A stretch of DNA of 64,000 nt, from contig NZ_FUYR01000001.1 of assembly GCF_900168015.1 (NCBI RefSeq), positions 1,052,943-1,116,942 of the forward strand. The letters are read 5' to 3'. The position numbers and the translations under genes were made by a program. Shown piece by piece: positions 16,028 through 24,889 of this stretch; the stretch's first letter is position 1, and each line of letters opens with the position of its first letter. The DNA is from Daejeonella lutea (GTDB lineage Bacteria > Bacteroidota > Bacteroidia > Sphingobacteriales > Sphingobacteriaceae). The notes under the pieces were generated by a model, which saw only the letters and a list, made by a program, of their open reading frames with translations, searched no databases and was not told the origin of the DNA.

Positions 16028-17500
16028 ACCGATTATATATTCCCTAACTCTGTCTTTACTCGGCAGACTTGATTTTCCCATCAGGAATTCATCCGCTCGA
16101 CGGGCAGCTTCCCGTCCTTCCGAAATAGCCCAAACCACCAATGATTGGCCACGACGCATGTCGCCTGCGGCAAATATTTTGGGGATATTGGTCGCATACT
16201 GGCCTTCAATTGCATTGACATTGCCCCTTGCATCAAGCTCTAAGCCTGCGTTTTCAACAAGCCCATGATGCTGCGGATGTAAAAAGCCCATAGCGAGTAA
16301 AGCTAGCTGGCAAGGAAGCTCGCGTTCCGATCCCTCTATTTCAACAAATTTTACCGGCCGCCCTAATGGGTCAAGCTCCCAACTAACATCCGATACCAAA
16401 ATCCCCCGAAGCTCTCCATTTTCATTGCCTAAAAATTCTTTGGTGTTAATTCCCCAGAACCTTTCACAGCCTTCCTCATGAGAGCTAGTTGTTTTCAGTA
16501 CCATTGGGTATGTTGGCCATGGCATATTTGCGTTGCGATCTGCAGGGGGTTGGCCCATTAATTCAAACTGTTTCACTGTATTGGCATGCTGGCGATTGGA
16601 AGTACCTACACAGTCGGATCCGGTATCGCCTCCTCCAATAACTATCACATCTTTTTCAGTGGCTAGAATCTTTTCGTCAGGAAAAGAAATATTGCTGACT
16701 GTTTTATTTTGTTGCTTCAGGAAATCCATGGCGAAATGAACGCCCTTCAGTTCCCGGCCAGGAATATTAAGATTACGGGGAATTGTTGACCCTGCAGCCA
16801 TAATAATAGCATCATGCTGATCAATAAAATCCTTCATGCCTCCATTTGCGCCAACTTCAGTATTACAAACAAATTTTACCCCTTCTTCCTCCATAATCTG
16901 CAATCGACGGTCAATTACATTTTTCTCCAGTTTAAAATCTGGTATTCCGTATCGAAGCAATCCACCGGGACGGTCGTCGCGCTCATAAACTGTAACCGTA
17001 TGACCAGCTTTATTTAACTGAGCCGCTGCAGCCAGCCCGGCGGGTCCGGAACCGACAACTGCAACATTTTTCCCAGATCGCAATACGGGCGTATTTGGCT
17101 TTACGTATCCTTTGGAATACGCGATCTCAATTATATGTTTTTCAATTTCCTCAATGGCAACCGGAGGCTTGTTAATCCCCAGAACGCATGCAGCTTCACA
17201 CGGCGCCGGACAAATTCTTCCTGTAAATTCAGGAAAATTATTCGTTGAATTCAGGATGAGGTACGCCTCCTCCCATTTACCCTGATAAACAGCATCATTG
17301 AACTCCGGAATAACGTTTCCAAGGGGACATCCTGAATGACAAAATGGAATGCCGCAGTTCATGCATCTCGCAGATTGCTCGTTTAGTTTTTCTGCGGGAT
17401 ATTCATGAACAAACTCATTATAATTTTTTACACGCTCTGCAGGGGCTATTTTTGAAGGAAGCTCCCTGCCATACTCCTTAAATCCTGTTGGTTTTCCCAT
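16025..17500 (-). CDS. gltD: glutamate synthase (NADPH) small subunit
   Basis: This 491-residue GltD passes electrons from NAD(P)H to the large subunit. The N-terminal region holds the four-Cys pairs that bind [4Fe-4S] centres (CMNCGIPFCHSGCPLG, then CPAPCEAACVLG). Two Rossmann folds follow: VAVVGSGPAGLAAAAQLNKAG for FAD and VIVIGGGDTGSDC for NADPH. The length matches the family. Its start overlaps the gltB stop by one base (TAATG), so translation is coupled. The 3' end merges into 7-bp repeat locus c. Confidence 0.97.
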   Translation of the reverse strand: MGKPTGFKEYGRELPSKIAPAERVKNYNEFVHEYPAEKLNEQSARCMNCGIPFCHSGCPLGNVIPEFNDAVYQGKWEEAYLILNSTNNFPEFTGRICPAPCEAACVLGINKPPVAIEEIEKHIIEIAYSKGYVKPNTPVLRSGKNVAVVGSGPAGLAAAAQLNKAGHTVTVYERDDRPGGLLRYGIPDFKLEKNVIDRRLQIMEEEGVKFVCNTEVGANGGMKDFIDQHDAIIMAAGSTIPRNLNIPGRELKGVHFAMDFLKQQNKTVSNISFPDEKILATEKDVIVIGGGDTGSDCVGTSNRQHANTVKQFELMGQPPADRNANMPWPTYPMVLKTTSSHEEGCERFWGINTKEFLGNENGELRGILVSDVSWELDPLGRPVKFVEIEGSERELPCQLALLAMGFLHPQHHGLVENAGLELDARGNVNAIEGQYATNIPKIFAAGDMRRGQSLVVWAISEGREAARRADEFLMGKSSLPSKDRVREYIIG

Positions 17501-20500
17501 TATCCTGCTGATTGCTGAACTTTTTGAAGGTTCAATACTTTTTTGTATTCTTTAGGGAATACTTTTATGAAAAATACAGACTGTTGCTCCCAGTCGTCTA
17601 ATATATATTTTGCTACCTGGCTTTGAGTGAGCTGCGCATGTTTGTTTAGCAAGGTTCTGATCTCTTCCTCATCCTCAGACGAAAGCGGGTCTAGATCCAC
17701 CATTTCACAATTACAATTTGCGACAAATGAATTGTCAGGGTCATACACCCATGCTATACCGCCGCTCATTCCAGCTGCAAAGTTCCGTCCGGTCTTTCCA
17801 AGAATTAGCGCTCTTCCCCCGGTCATGTATTCACAACCGTGATCTCCAACTCCTTCAACTACAGCTGTACCACCAGAATTACGAACAGCAAACCGCTCGC
17901 CTGCCTGTCCTCTCACAAATAGCTCCCCTGAAGTTGCTCCATACAAAGCCACATTTCCAATGATAATATTTTCCTGAGGTGTCGTAGTATTTTTTGATGA
18001 TGGATATATTACCAGTTGCGCTCCGGAAAGTCCCTTTCCTACATAATCATTTGCTTCGCCCTCGAGTTCAAACGATATGCCCTTTGTACAGAAGGCTCCG
18101 AAACTTTGCCCAGCCGAACCGGTGAATTTGTAGTTGATCGTATTGTGCGGTAATCCGGCAGAGAAATACTTTTTAGTAATTTCATTTGAAAGAATTGTAC
18201 CAGTTGTCCGATCAGTATTTTTGATATCGAATGCGGAAAATACCGGTGTTTTACTTTCAATTGCATCTTTAGCTGCCTCAACCAACTGCCAGTCGATCAC
18301 ATTATCCAGCGCATGATCTTGCTTTTCACTATTGTAAAGTGTCATTCCCGATGGATTGTCCATAAAGTGCAATATGCCAGAAAGGTCAATATTCTTGATC
18401 TTCCAATGATCCACGTCATCACGCATTTTAAGGAATTGAACTTTACCAACCATGTCATTGATTGTTCTGAAGCCCAGCTCTGCCATGATCTCACGCAATT
18501 CTTCAGCGATGAACTTAAAGAGGTTGACAATATGCTCGGGCTTACCACTAAACAATTTCCTCAATTCCGGGTCCTGAGTCGCAACACCAACCGGGCACGT
18601 ATTAAGGTGACACTTACGCATCATGATACAGCCACCGGCAACAAGAGCCGCTGTTGCTACACCCCATTCTTCTGCTCCAAGTAAAGTGGCAATAGCAATG
18701 TCCTTTCCGGTTTTCAGCTGCCCGTCAGTTTGGAGAACAACCCTGCTCCTCAGCTTATTTTTAACAAGGGTTTGTTGTGCTTCAGCAAGCCCAAGCTCCC
18801 ATGGTAAACCAGCGTGAACAATGGATGTAAGCGGAGAAGCACCAGTACCGCCATCATAACCAGATATTAGGATCACATCTGCATGAGCCTTGGCTACACC
18901 CGCAGCGATTGTACCTACCCCGGCTTTGGAAACAAGTTTCACACTTATCCGCGCCGCACGGTTTGCATTTTTCAGGTCAAATATTAATTGTGCAAGATCC
19001 TCAATAGAATAAATATCATGGTGCGGCGGAGGCGATATCAAACCAACTCCCGGTGTGGCATGGCGAACTTTTGCAATCCACTCATCAACCTTATCGCCTG
19101 GCAGTTGTCCGCCTTCTCCTGGCTTTGCTCCCTGGGCCATTTTTATCTGGAGCTCGTCGGCATTCGCCAGGTAATTAGCGGTTACCCCAAATCTGGCAGA
19201 GGCAATCTGCTTGATAGCCGAACGCATTGATCCGCCGTCAGGCATACGCTCATATCTTAATTCGTCTTCGCCACCTTCTCCTGTGTTGCTCTTAGCACCA
19301 ATTTGATTCATCGCTATCGCAAGGGTACTGTGTGCTTCGTGAGAAATTGAGCCAAAAGACATAGCCCCCGTGGCAAATCTCTTCAAAATTGCTTCAATCG
19401 GTTCAACCTCGTCCAATGGTACAGGCTGGCGATGATGTGCGAAATCTAAAAGCCCCCGTATTGTATACAGGCTATCGGTTTGCTTATTAATGTGGGATGC
19501 ATATTTTTTGTAAACATCAAAGTTGTTTGTGCGCGTTGAATGCTGCAGCAAATGCACCGTTTCCGGGTTAAACAAATGCGCCTCACCTCTTCGCTTCCAT
19601 TGATATACGCCGCCTGCAGTTAGTATCCTCGCTTCTATTCCTGTCCTTCTAAAACCGGTAAAGTGTTTGTGCAAGGCTTCCTGGGCAATATCATCAAGCC
19701 CCAGACCGCCAATTCGGGATACCGTTCCCGTAAAGTAATTATCTACAACATCCTTGTTTAGACCGACTATTTCAAAGATCTGAGCACCGTGATAAGACTG
19801 TAGCGTAGAGATGCCCATTTTTGAGAATATCTTCAGCAAACCATCATTAACAGATTTAGTATAATTCTTATAAAGTGATTTCAGGTCGAGAGTCGTATCG
19901 AGCTTCTCATCAGTTTTCAATTTCCTGATGGTTGCAAGTGCCAGATAAGGGTTGACAGCTGTGGCTCCAAATGCAATAAGACATGCAAAATGATGAACTT
20001 CCCAAACGTCACCCGCTTCGAGCATTATACCTACCGCGCCACGTAAACCCTTCTTAATCAAATGATGGTGAACGGCAGAAACTGCAAGTAAGGAAGGAAT
20101 TGGTGCATGCTCAGAATCCAATGCCCTGTCTGACAGGATAAGAACCTCAAATCCATCATGAACAGCATCTTCTGCATAGCGGCATAGCCTGTCCAGTCCC
20201 CGTTGCAGAGACCCTGGCTGACCATCCGCTTTAAAATATGTTTGTAAAGTTTTAGCCTGGAATGACCCTGTATCAATACTTCTGATCTTTTCAAGCTCTG
20301 TATTGCTTAATACCGGATGAGGTAAAGCAACACAATGGCAATGCATTTTATCCTCATCAAGAATATTTCCGTTGTTACCCATAAAGCCCGCAAGACTCAT
20401 TACAAGGCGCTCACGGATAGGATCTATCGGCGGGTTAGTTACCTGGGCAAAAAGCTGTTTAAAGTAATTTGACAAGTGCTGTGGCCGATCTGAAAAAACG

Positions 20501-22026
20501 GCCAGCGGTGTATCAGTGCCCATCGAACCGATTGCCTCTTTTCCAAGCAAAGCCATTGGCTTGATCAGCGTATCTATATCCTCTCTGGAATAACCAAATA
20601 CCTGCTGATATTTAAAGGTCGACTCATTAGACATTTGTGTAAAAGCCACTCTTGGCTCCGCAAGGTCTTCCAGTCTGATCTTGTAATTCTCAAGCCATTG
20701 CGCATACGGCTGGCGGCCTGTTACCTGCTTTTTGATCTCATCATCTTCAATGATGGCTCCCTTTAAAGTATCAACAACCAGCATCTTTCCAGGTTGAAGG
20801 CGGCCCTTCTTGACAACTTTCGCTTCGTCAACGGGTAAAACCCCCGCTTCGGAAGCAACGATGATCTGATCATCATTCGTTATCACAAATCGCTGAGGCC
20901 GCAGACCATTACGATCAAGGGTGGCACCGATAGTATGACCATCCGTAAATGCTATCGCAGCTGGCCCGTCCCAGGGTTCTATTAGCGTTGCATGATATTC
21001 ATAAAATGCTTTGGTAATAGGGTCCATCTGCTCGTTGCCATCCCATGCTTCGGGGATCAGCATCATCATCACGTGTGGAAGTGACCTACCGCAATGGAAC
21101 AATAATTCTACTACGTTATCAAGACAGGCTGAATCAGATTGATTATTGTCAATGACCGGAAGAAGCATGTCCATTTCATCTTTGCTGAAAAATGGAGATG
21201 CAAACGACCGGATTCCGGAATAAAACCAGTTCAAGTTGCCTTTAAGGGTATTAATCTCGCCATTATGGGCGATAAATCTGAACGGCTGTGCTAAACGCCA
21301 TGATGGAAACGTATTTGTCGAAAATCTGGAATGGATCATACCAAAGGCCGAAGTCACTTCATTATTCGTCAGGTCCTGGAAATAGATCCGAACCTGGCTG
21401 CTGGTAAATTCACCTTTATATATAATCACATGCTGAGAAAGCGAACATACATAGAACTGCTGCTCCGCACCTCTCACTGTATCTCGGACTGTTTTAGTAA
21501 TTAAATTCTTCAGAACGTACAGTTTACGCTCAAAATCTTCCGCTGTATGAAGAGAAGCAGTCCTCTCAATAAAAATTTGCTCAATATCTGGCTCAGCTGA
21601 GAAAGACGCCTCTCCAACGATACCTTTATTTATAGGAACTATTCTGTACCCCAGTATACTTAGTCCTAGTTTCTCAGCGCACTTTGTGATTGTTGCCCTA
21701 CAGGCTTCTTTAATAGTTGCTTTCTTTGGAAGAAACAGCATGCCCACTCCATAAGTCCCGGGGTCGCCGAGGCTAATATTTAGCTTCAATGCTTCCTTTT
21801 GAAAAAACTCATGTGGAAGCTGCATTAATATACCCGCTCCATCACCCGAATCCGGATCACAACCGCAGGCTCCGCGATGCTCCATGTTTTCCAAAATAGT
21901 AAGGGCATCACTTACGATCTGGTGCGACTTCCGGCCCTTAATATTCGCAATAAAACCAACTCCACAAGCGTCATGCTCGTAATCCGCACTATATAATCCT
22001 TGCTGCTGGCTGTCAGTATTTGTCAT
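17500..22026 (-). CDS. gltB: glutamate synthase large subunit
   Basis: The product is about 1508 residues from the ATG ending at 22026; an in-frame ATG at 22065 would add 13 residues. The class II amidotransferase cysteine lies in YEHDACGVGF, after a short propeptide of about 20 residues, which favours the later start. The FMN-binding synthase domain and the [3Fe-4S] motif C-x5-C-x4-C (GGCIMMRKCHLNTC) are intact, and the C-terminal beta-helix has its Gly-rich repeats. With GltD it converts glutamine and 2-oxoglutarate to two glutamates for ammonia assimilation. Divergent from the SRP RNA across an AT-rich spacer. Confidence 0.97.
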   Translation of the reverse strand: MTNTDSQQQGLYSADYEHDACGVGFIANIKGRKSHQIVSDALTILENMEHRGACGCDPDSGDGAGILMQLPHEFFQKEALKLNISLGDPGTYGVGMLFLPKKATIKEACRATITKCAEKLGLSILGYRIVPINKGIVGEASFSAEPDIEQIFIERTASLHTAEDFERKLYVLKNLITKTVRDTVRGAEQQFYVCSLSQHVIIYKGEFTSSQVRIYFQDLTNNEVTSAFGMIHSRFSTNTFPSWRLAQPFRFIAHNGEINTLKGNLNWFYSGIRSFASPFFSKDEMDMLLPVIDNNQSDSACLDNVVELLFHCGRSLPHVMMMLIPEAWDGNEQMDPITKAFYEYHATLIEPWDGPAAIAFTDGHTIGATLDRNGLRPQRFVITNDDQIIVASEAGVLPVDEAKVVKKGRLQPGKMLVVDTLKGAIIEDDEIKKQVTGRQPYAQWLENYKIRLEDLAEPRVAFTQMSNESTFKYQQVFGYSREDIDTLIKPMALLGKEAIGSMGTDTPLAVFSDRPQHLSNYFKQLFAQVTNPPIDPIRERLVMSLAGFMGNNGNILDEDKMHCHCVALPHPVLSNTELEKIRSIDTGSFQAKTLQTYFKADGQPGSLQRGLDRLCRYAEDAVHDGFEVLILSDRALDSEHAPIPSLLAVSAVHHHLIKKGLRGAVGIMLEAGDVWEVHHFACLIAFGATAVNPYLALATIRKLKTDEKLDTTLDLKSLYKNYTKSVNDGLLKIFSKMGISTLQSYHGAQIFEIVGLNKDVVDNYFTGTVSRIGGLGLDDIAQEALHKHFTGFRRTGIEARILTAGGVYQWKRRGEAHLFNPETVHLLQHSTRTNNFDVYKKYASHINKQTDSLYTIRGLLDFAHHRQPVPLDEVEPIEAILKRFATGAMSFGSISHEAHSTLAIAMNQIGAKSNTGEGGEDELRYERMPDGGSMRSAIKQIASARFGVTANYLANADELQIKMAQGAKPGEGGQLPGDKVDEWIAKVRHATPGVGLISPPPHHDIYSIEDLAQLIFDLKNANRAARISVKLVSKAGVGTIAAGVAKAHADVILISGYDGGTGASPLTSIVHAGLPWELGLAEAQQTLVKNKLRSRVVLQTDGQLKTGKDIAIATLLGAEEWGVATAALVAGGCIMMRKCHLNTCPVGVATQDPELRKLFSGKPEHIVNLFKFIAEELREIMAELGFRTINDMVGKVQFLKMRDDVDHWKIKNIDLSGILHFMDNPSGMTLYNSEKQDHALDNVIDWQLVEAAKDAIESKTPVFSAFDIKNTDRTTGTILSNEITKKYFSAGLPHNTINYKFTGSAGQSFGAFCTKGISFELEGEANDYVGKGLSGAQLVIYPSSKNTTTPQENIIIGNVALYGATSGELFVRGQAGERFAVRNSGGTAVVEGVGDHGCEYMTGGRALILGKTGRNFAAGMSGGIAWVYDPDNSFVANCNCEMVDLDPLSSEDEEEIRTLLNKHAQLTQSQVAKYILDDWEQQSVFFIKVFPKEYKKVLNLQKVQQSAG

Positions 22027-22230
22027 CAAAAATCTAGAATTAATAAATCCGTCTAAATTAAGCAAAATGGACGTGATTACTTAATTTTCAATAATTTTTG
22101 CCATTCAATCAAAAACTATCATTATTCACATTAGAAATTACCAAATTAGCAATTATTTACCTTTTTCATTATCAAAATAGCATTTCACACTTCATTTGAT
22201 ACCTCAGGGCATAGAATTCTAATTTTTTCC

Positions 22231-22238
22231 TACTTTTG
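22231..22238 (+). promoter_or_regulatory. -7 promoter box of the SRP RNA gene
   Basis: TACTTTTG matches the Bacteroidota -7 consensus TAnnTTTG and ends 5 bp before the first base of the RNA stem at 22243. No well-placed -33 TTG is obvious. Confidence 0.7.
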
Positions 22239-22242
22239 TCGC

Positions 22243-22340
22243 GGGCAAGTCTTTTACGACCAGCTCCCTTTGAACTCCCCCAGGGTGGGAACGCAGCAAG
22301 GGTAGAAGGTTGTAGCGGTGCGATAAAAGGTGCTTGCCCA
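22243..22340 (+). ncRNA. ffs: signal recognition particle RNA (4.5S-type)
   Basis: A hairpin RNA of about 98 nt whose ends pair (GGGCAAG at 22243-22249 with CTTGCCC at 22332-22338). The apical part holds CCCCCAGGGTGGGAACGCAG and AAGGGTA, the Bacteroidota version of the SRP domain IV loop that binds Ffh. It is preceded by a TAnnTTTG box and followed by a T-run (TTTTTTCTTT). It targets nascent membrane and secreted proteins together with Ffh and FtsY. Confidence 0.9.
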
Positions 22341-22452
22341 TTTTTTCTTTCTCAATTATGTTATATGACTTCCCCAAAGCCATAAATCCCATTTAAGGAC
22401 CATATAATTGCCATAAACAGAATAGTAACAAAACTCCCTAAATCGAACAATA

Positions 22453-23112
22453 ATGAAATTTTTTATTGACACAGCAAACCTTGCTCAAATTAAAGAAGCA
22501 CAATCTTTAGGTATACTCGATGGTGTAACTACCAATCCAAGTCTTATGGCTAAAGAAGGTATTACTGGTCATGAGAACGTTATAAAACATTATAAAGCTA
22601 TTTGTGATCTTGTTGACGGCGATGTTAGTGCTGAAGTGATTGCCACAGACTTCGAAAACATGGTGAAAGAAGGCGAGATATTAGCCGCGCTGGATTCTAA
22701 GATTGTTGTGAAAGTGCCAATGATTGCTGAAGGGATCAAGGCTATAAAATATTTCAGTTCAAAGGGAATTAAAACTAATTGTACGCTGGTATTTTCTTCG
22801 GGTCAGGCACTACTGGCAGCGAAAGTTGGTGCGACGTACGTTTCCCCATTTATTGGACGTTTAGATGATGTATCAACCGATGGCCTGACGCTTATTGAAG
22901 ATATTCGTTTGATCTATGATAATTACAGCTTCGATACTCAGATTCTGGCTGCATCAGTTCGTCACCCAATGCATATAATTAACTGTGCGAAAATTGGTGC
23001 TGATGTTATTACTGGTCCATTATCAGCAATGTCAGCATTAATGAAACACCCTTTGACTGACAGTGGCCTCGCTCAGTTCTTAGCGGATCACGCAAAGGCG
23101 GCAGGGAAGTAA
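22453..23112 (+). CDS. tal: transaldolase (TalC/FSA-like subfamily)
   Basis: This 219-residue TIM-barrel protein begins MKFFIDTANLAQIKEA and carries DGVTTNPSLMAKEG; the Schiff-base lysine is in KIVVKVPM (about residue 84-86). It belongs to the short transaldolase/fructose-6-phosphate aldolase group. The segment YVSPFIGRLDD has Phe where fructose-6-phosphate aldolase has Tyr (YVAPY in E. coli FsaA), which favours transaldolase activity in the pentose phosphate pathway. The length is normal. It is monocistronic, with 7-bp repeats starting 5 bp after the stop. Confidence 0.94.
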   Translation: MKFFIDTANLAQIKEAQSLGILDGVTTNPSLMAKEGITGHENVIKHYKAICDLVDGDVSAEVIATDFENMVKEGEILAALDSKIVVKVPMIAEGIKAIKYFSSKGIKTNCTLVFSSGQALLAAKVGATYVSPFIGRLDDVSTDGLTLIEDIRLIYDNYSFDTQILAASVRHPMHIINCAKIGADVITGPLSAMSALMKHPLTDSGLAQFLADHAKAAGK

Positions 23113-23116
23113 GGAA

Positions 23117-23233
23117 TACGTTGTGCGTTAAACGTTTTACGTTTGAGTTTTAAGTCCTAAGTTATAAGTCTTGTCGGAAAACTGAGCCTATAACAGGGCG
23201 TCATGCAATTTTTTAATTCGTAATTCTTAATCC
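23117..23233. repeat. 7-bp tandem repeat array, locus d
   Basis: Eight consecutive degenerate heptamers run from 23117 to 23172: TACGTTG, TGCGTTA, AACGTTT, TACGTTT, GAGTTTT, AAGTCCT, AAGTTAT, AAGTCTT. After 40 bp come three more (TTAATTC, GTAATTC, TTAATCC; 23213-23233). The two sides are not good complements, unlike the other loci. The array fills the spacer between transaldolase and ypdA. Confidence 0.75.
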
Positions 23234-23239
23234 ATTTCT

Positions 23240-24223
23240 TTGACGGTGAAAGCTCACTTCGACATATTAATAATCGGTGGCGGGCCAATCGGCATCTCCT
23301 GCGCAATTGAAGCACAGAAGGCCGGGCTGTCTTATATCATCATAGAAAAAGGATGTCTGGTCAATTCTCTGTACAATTATCCTGCAAACATGACATTTTT
23401 CTCAACTTCAGAGAAGCTGGAGATTGGGGGCGTTCCATTTGTATCCAATAATATTAAACCAACGCGGGCCGAAGCTTTGGAATATTATCGCAGGGTAACT
23501 GACAAATTTGACCTGAATCTTCACTTATTCGAGTTAGTAGAGAGTATACAAAAACTGAAAGGTCACTACGAAGTCCGCACCGCTAAAACTTCCTACACCT
23601 CAGATAATATTATCATTTCCACTGGTTTTTACGATCTTCCTAACCTGATGAATATACCGGGTGAAGATCTGCCAAAGGTGAATCACTATTATAAGGATCC
23701 GCACTTTTATGCCAAACAGAAGGTTCTGATCGTTGGGGCAAATAATTCATCTGTGGATGCCGCGCTCGAAACTTACCGAAAAGGCGCCGATGTGACGATG
23801 GTTATCAGAAACGGCCAGATCGGAGAAAGGGTAAAATACTGGGTTCGTCCGGATATTGTTAACCGGATTCAGGAAGGCAGTATTAAAGCATATTTCAACT
23901 CCAACCTTAGCGGCATTCGTCAACATGAGGTCGATATTGAAAGTCCCGAAGGAACTATTACAATCCCTAATGATTTTGTTCTTGCTATGACCGGCTATCA
24001 GCCGGATTTTTCGTTCCTCGAAAAAATCGGAGTAAATCTTTCCAAAGACTATTTACGCTTACCGGAACACAATCCCGAAACTATGGAAACCAACCTGAAA
24101 GGTCTTTACCTGGCAGGCGTAGTTTGTGGAGGAATGAACACGCACAAATGGTTTATCGAGAATTCGAGAGATCATGGGGAGAGGATTGTTGGGCATATTG
24201 TGAAGGGAGAAAGTAATCGGTAA
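23240..24223 (+). CDS. ypdA: YpdA-family bacillithiol disulfide reductase (putative)
   Basis: The 327-residue flavoprotein has the N-terminal FAD motif IIGGGPIGISCAIEA and a second nucleotide motif VLIVGANNSSVDAALE for NADPH. The blocks YPANMTFFSTSEKLEIGG and the C-terminal GVVCGGMNTHKWFIENSR are characteristic of YpdA, which reduces bacillithiol disulfide in low-molecular-weight thiol metabolism. The start is uncertain: TTG at 23240 or GTG at 23246 are the only good choices before the FAD motif. The stop codon lies inside the first repeat arm of locus e. The activity is inferred from family. Confidence 0.88.
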   Translation: MTVKAHFDILIIGGGPIGISCAIEAQKAGLSYIIIEKGCLVNSLYNYPANMTFFSTSEKLEIGGVPFVSNNIKPTRAEALEYYRRVTDKFDLNLHLFELVESIQKLKGHYEVRTAKTSYTSDNIIISTGFYDLPNLMNIPGEDLPKVNHYYKDPHFYAKQKVLIVGANNSSVDAALETYRKGADVTMVIRNGQIGERVKYWVRPDIVNRIQEGSIKAYFNSNLSGIRQHEVDIESPEGTITIPNDFVLAMTGYQPDFSFLEKIGVNLSKDYLRLPEHNPETMETNLKGLYLAGVVCGGMNTHKWFIENSRDHGERIVGHIVKGESNR

Positions 24224-24306
24224 TCGGTGGTCAGAAATCATGTGCTTACGACATGTGGCGACCGAAGCGTAAATTTTAATTACTGATTACTGTTTACTGT
24301 TTTAAA
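24213..24306. repeat. inverted pair of 7-bp tandem repeats, locus e
   Basis: The left arm at 24213-24240 reads GTAATCG twice, GTGGTCA, GAAATCA. The right arm at 24279-24306 reads ATTACTG twice, TTTACTG, TTTTAAA, complementary to the left apart from scattered changes. The ypdA stop codon (24221-24223) is inside the left arm. Confidence 0.8.
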
Positions 24307-24332
24307 AAACCACTTTATATTCTCCACGCCTC

Positions 24333-24818
24333 TTATTGTATCAAGTGTAGCACCTCTCCAATCGGCTGATCACTATCTATTAAAATTCCAGTCACCCCTG
24401 CTGCTTCTCCAGCGATAACATCCCGTTCACGATCGCCGATGAAATATGATTTGGAAGCATCTACCTGGTATCGCGCAATTGCCTTTTCAAGCATTAATGA
24501 ACCAGGTTTACGACAAAGGCAATTGCCATTGTATTGCGGATGATGATTGCAAAAGTATGCCTCAGTGATAGTAATACCCTGATCGGCATATGTTTTTATT
24601 AAATGATCATGCATCTGCTGCAGCGTTTCCGGAGTATACCAACCTTTCGCCAGGCCTCCCTGGTTAGTGATCACGATCAGGAGAAAGCCCCGGGCCTGCA
24701 GTTCCCTGAGCGGTTCATAATTATGTGTTAAAACTGAGAAATCCTCAAATTTACATACGTAGTCCCCTAACTCTTTATTTAAAACTCCATCTCTGTCTAA
24801 AAAAACTGCTTTGTTCAT
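24333..24818 (-). CDS. gmhB: D-glycero-heptose-1,7-bisphosphate 7-phosphatase
   Basis: This 161-residue HAD-IIIA phosphatase has motif I FLDRDGVLN, motif II VITNQGG and motif IV GDRERDVIAG. The zinc-binding loop of the GmhB subfamily is present as CNHHP...CLCRKP (four ligands in C-x-H-x(n)-C-x-C form). It would remove the 7-phosphate in the heptose branch of lipopolysaccharide or S-layer glycan synthesis. A histidinol-phosphatase relative is the main alternative. No other heptose gene is adjacent. The ATG at 24818 gives the normal start. Confidence 0.9.
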   Translation of the reverse strand: MNKAVFLDRDGVLNKELGDYVCKFEDFSVLTHNYEPLRELQARGFLLIVITNQGGLAKGWYTPETLQQMHDHLIKTYADQGITITEAYFCNHHPQYNGNCLCRKPGSLMLEKAIARYQVDASKSYFIGDRERDVIAGEAAGVTGILIDSDQPIGEVLHLIQ

Positions 24819-24889
24819 ATAAGGTATGTTGCTACTTCTGATAACGTAAAAACATTATCTTTAAAATACTATTCACAAATCTAACCATT

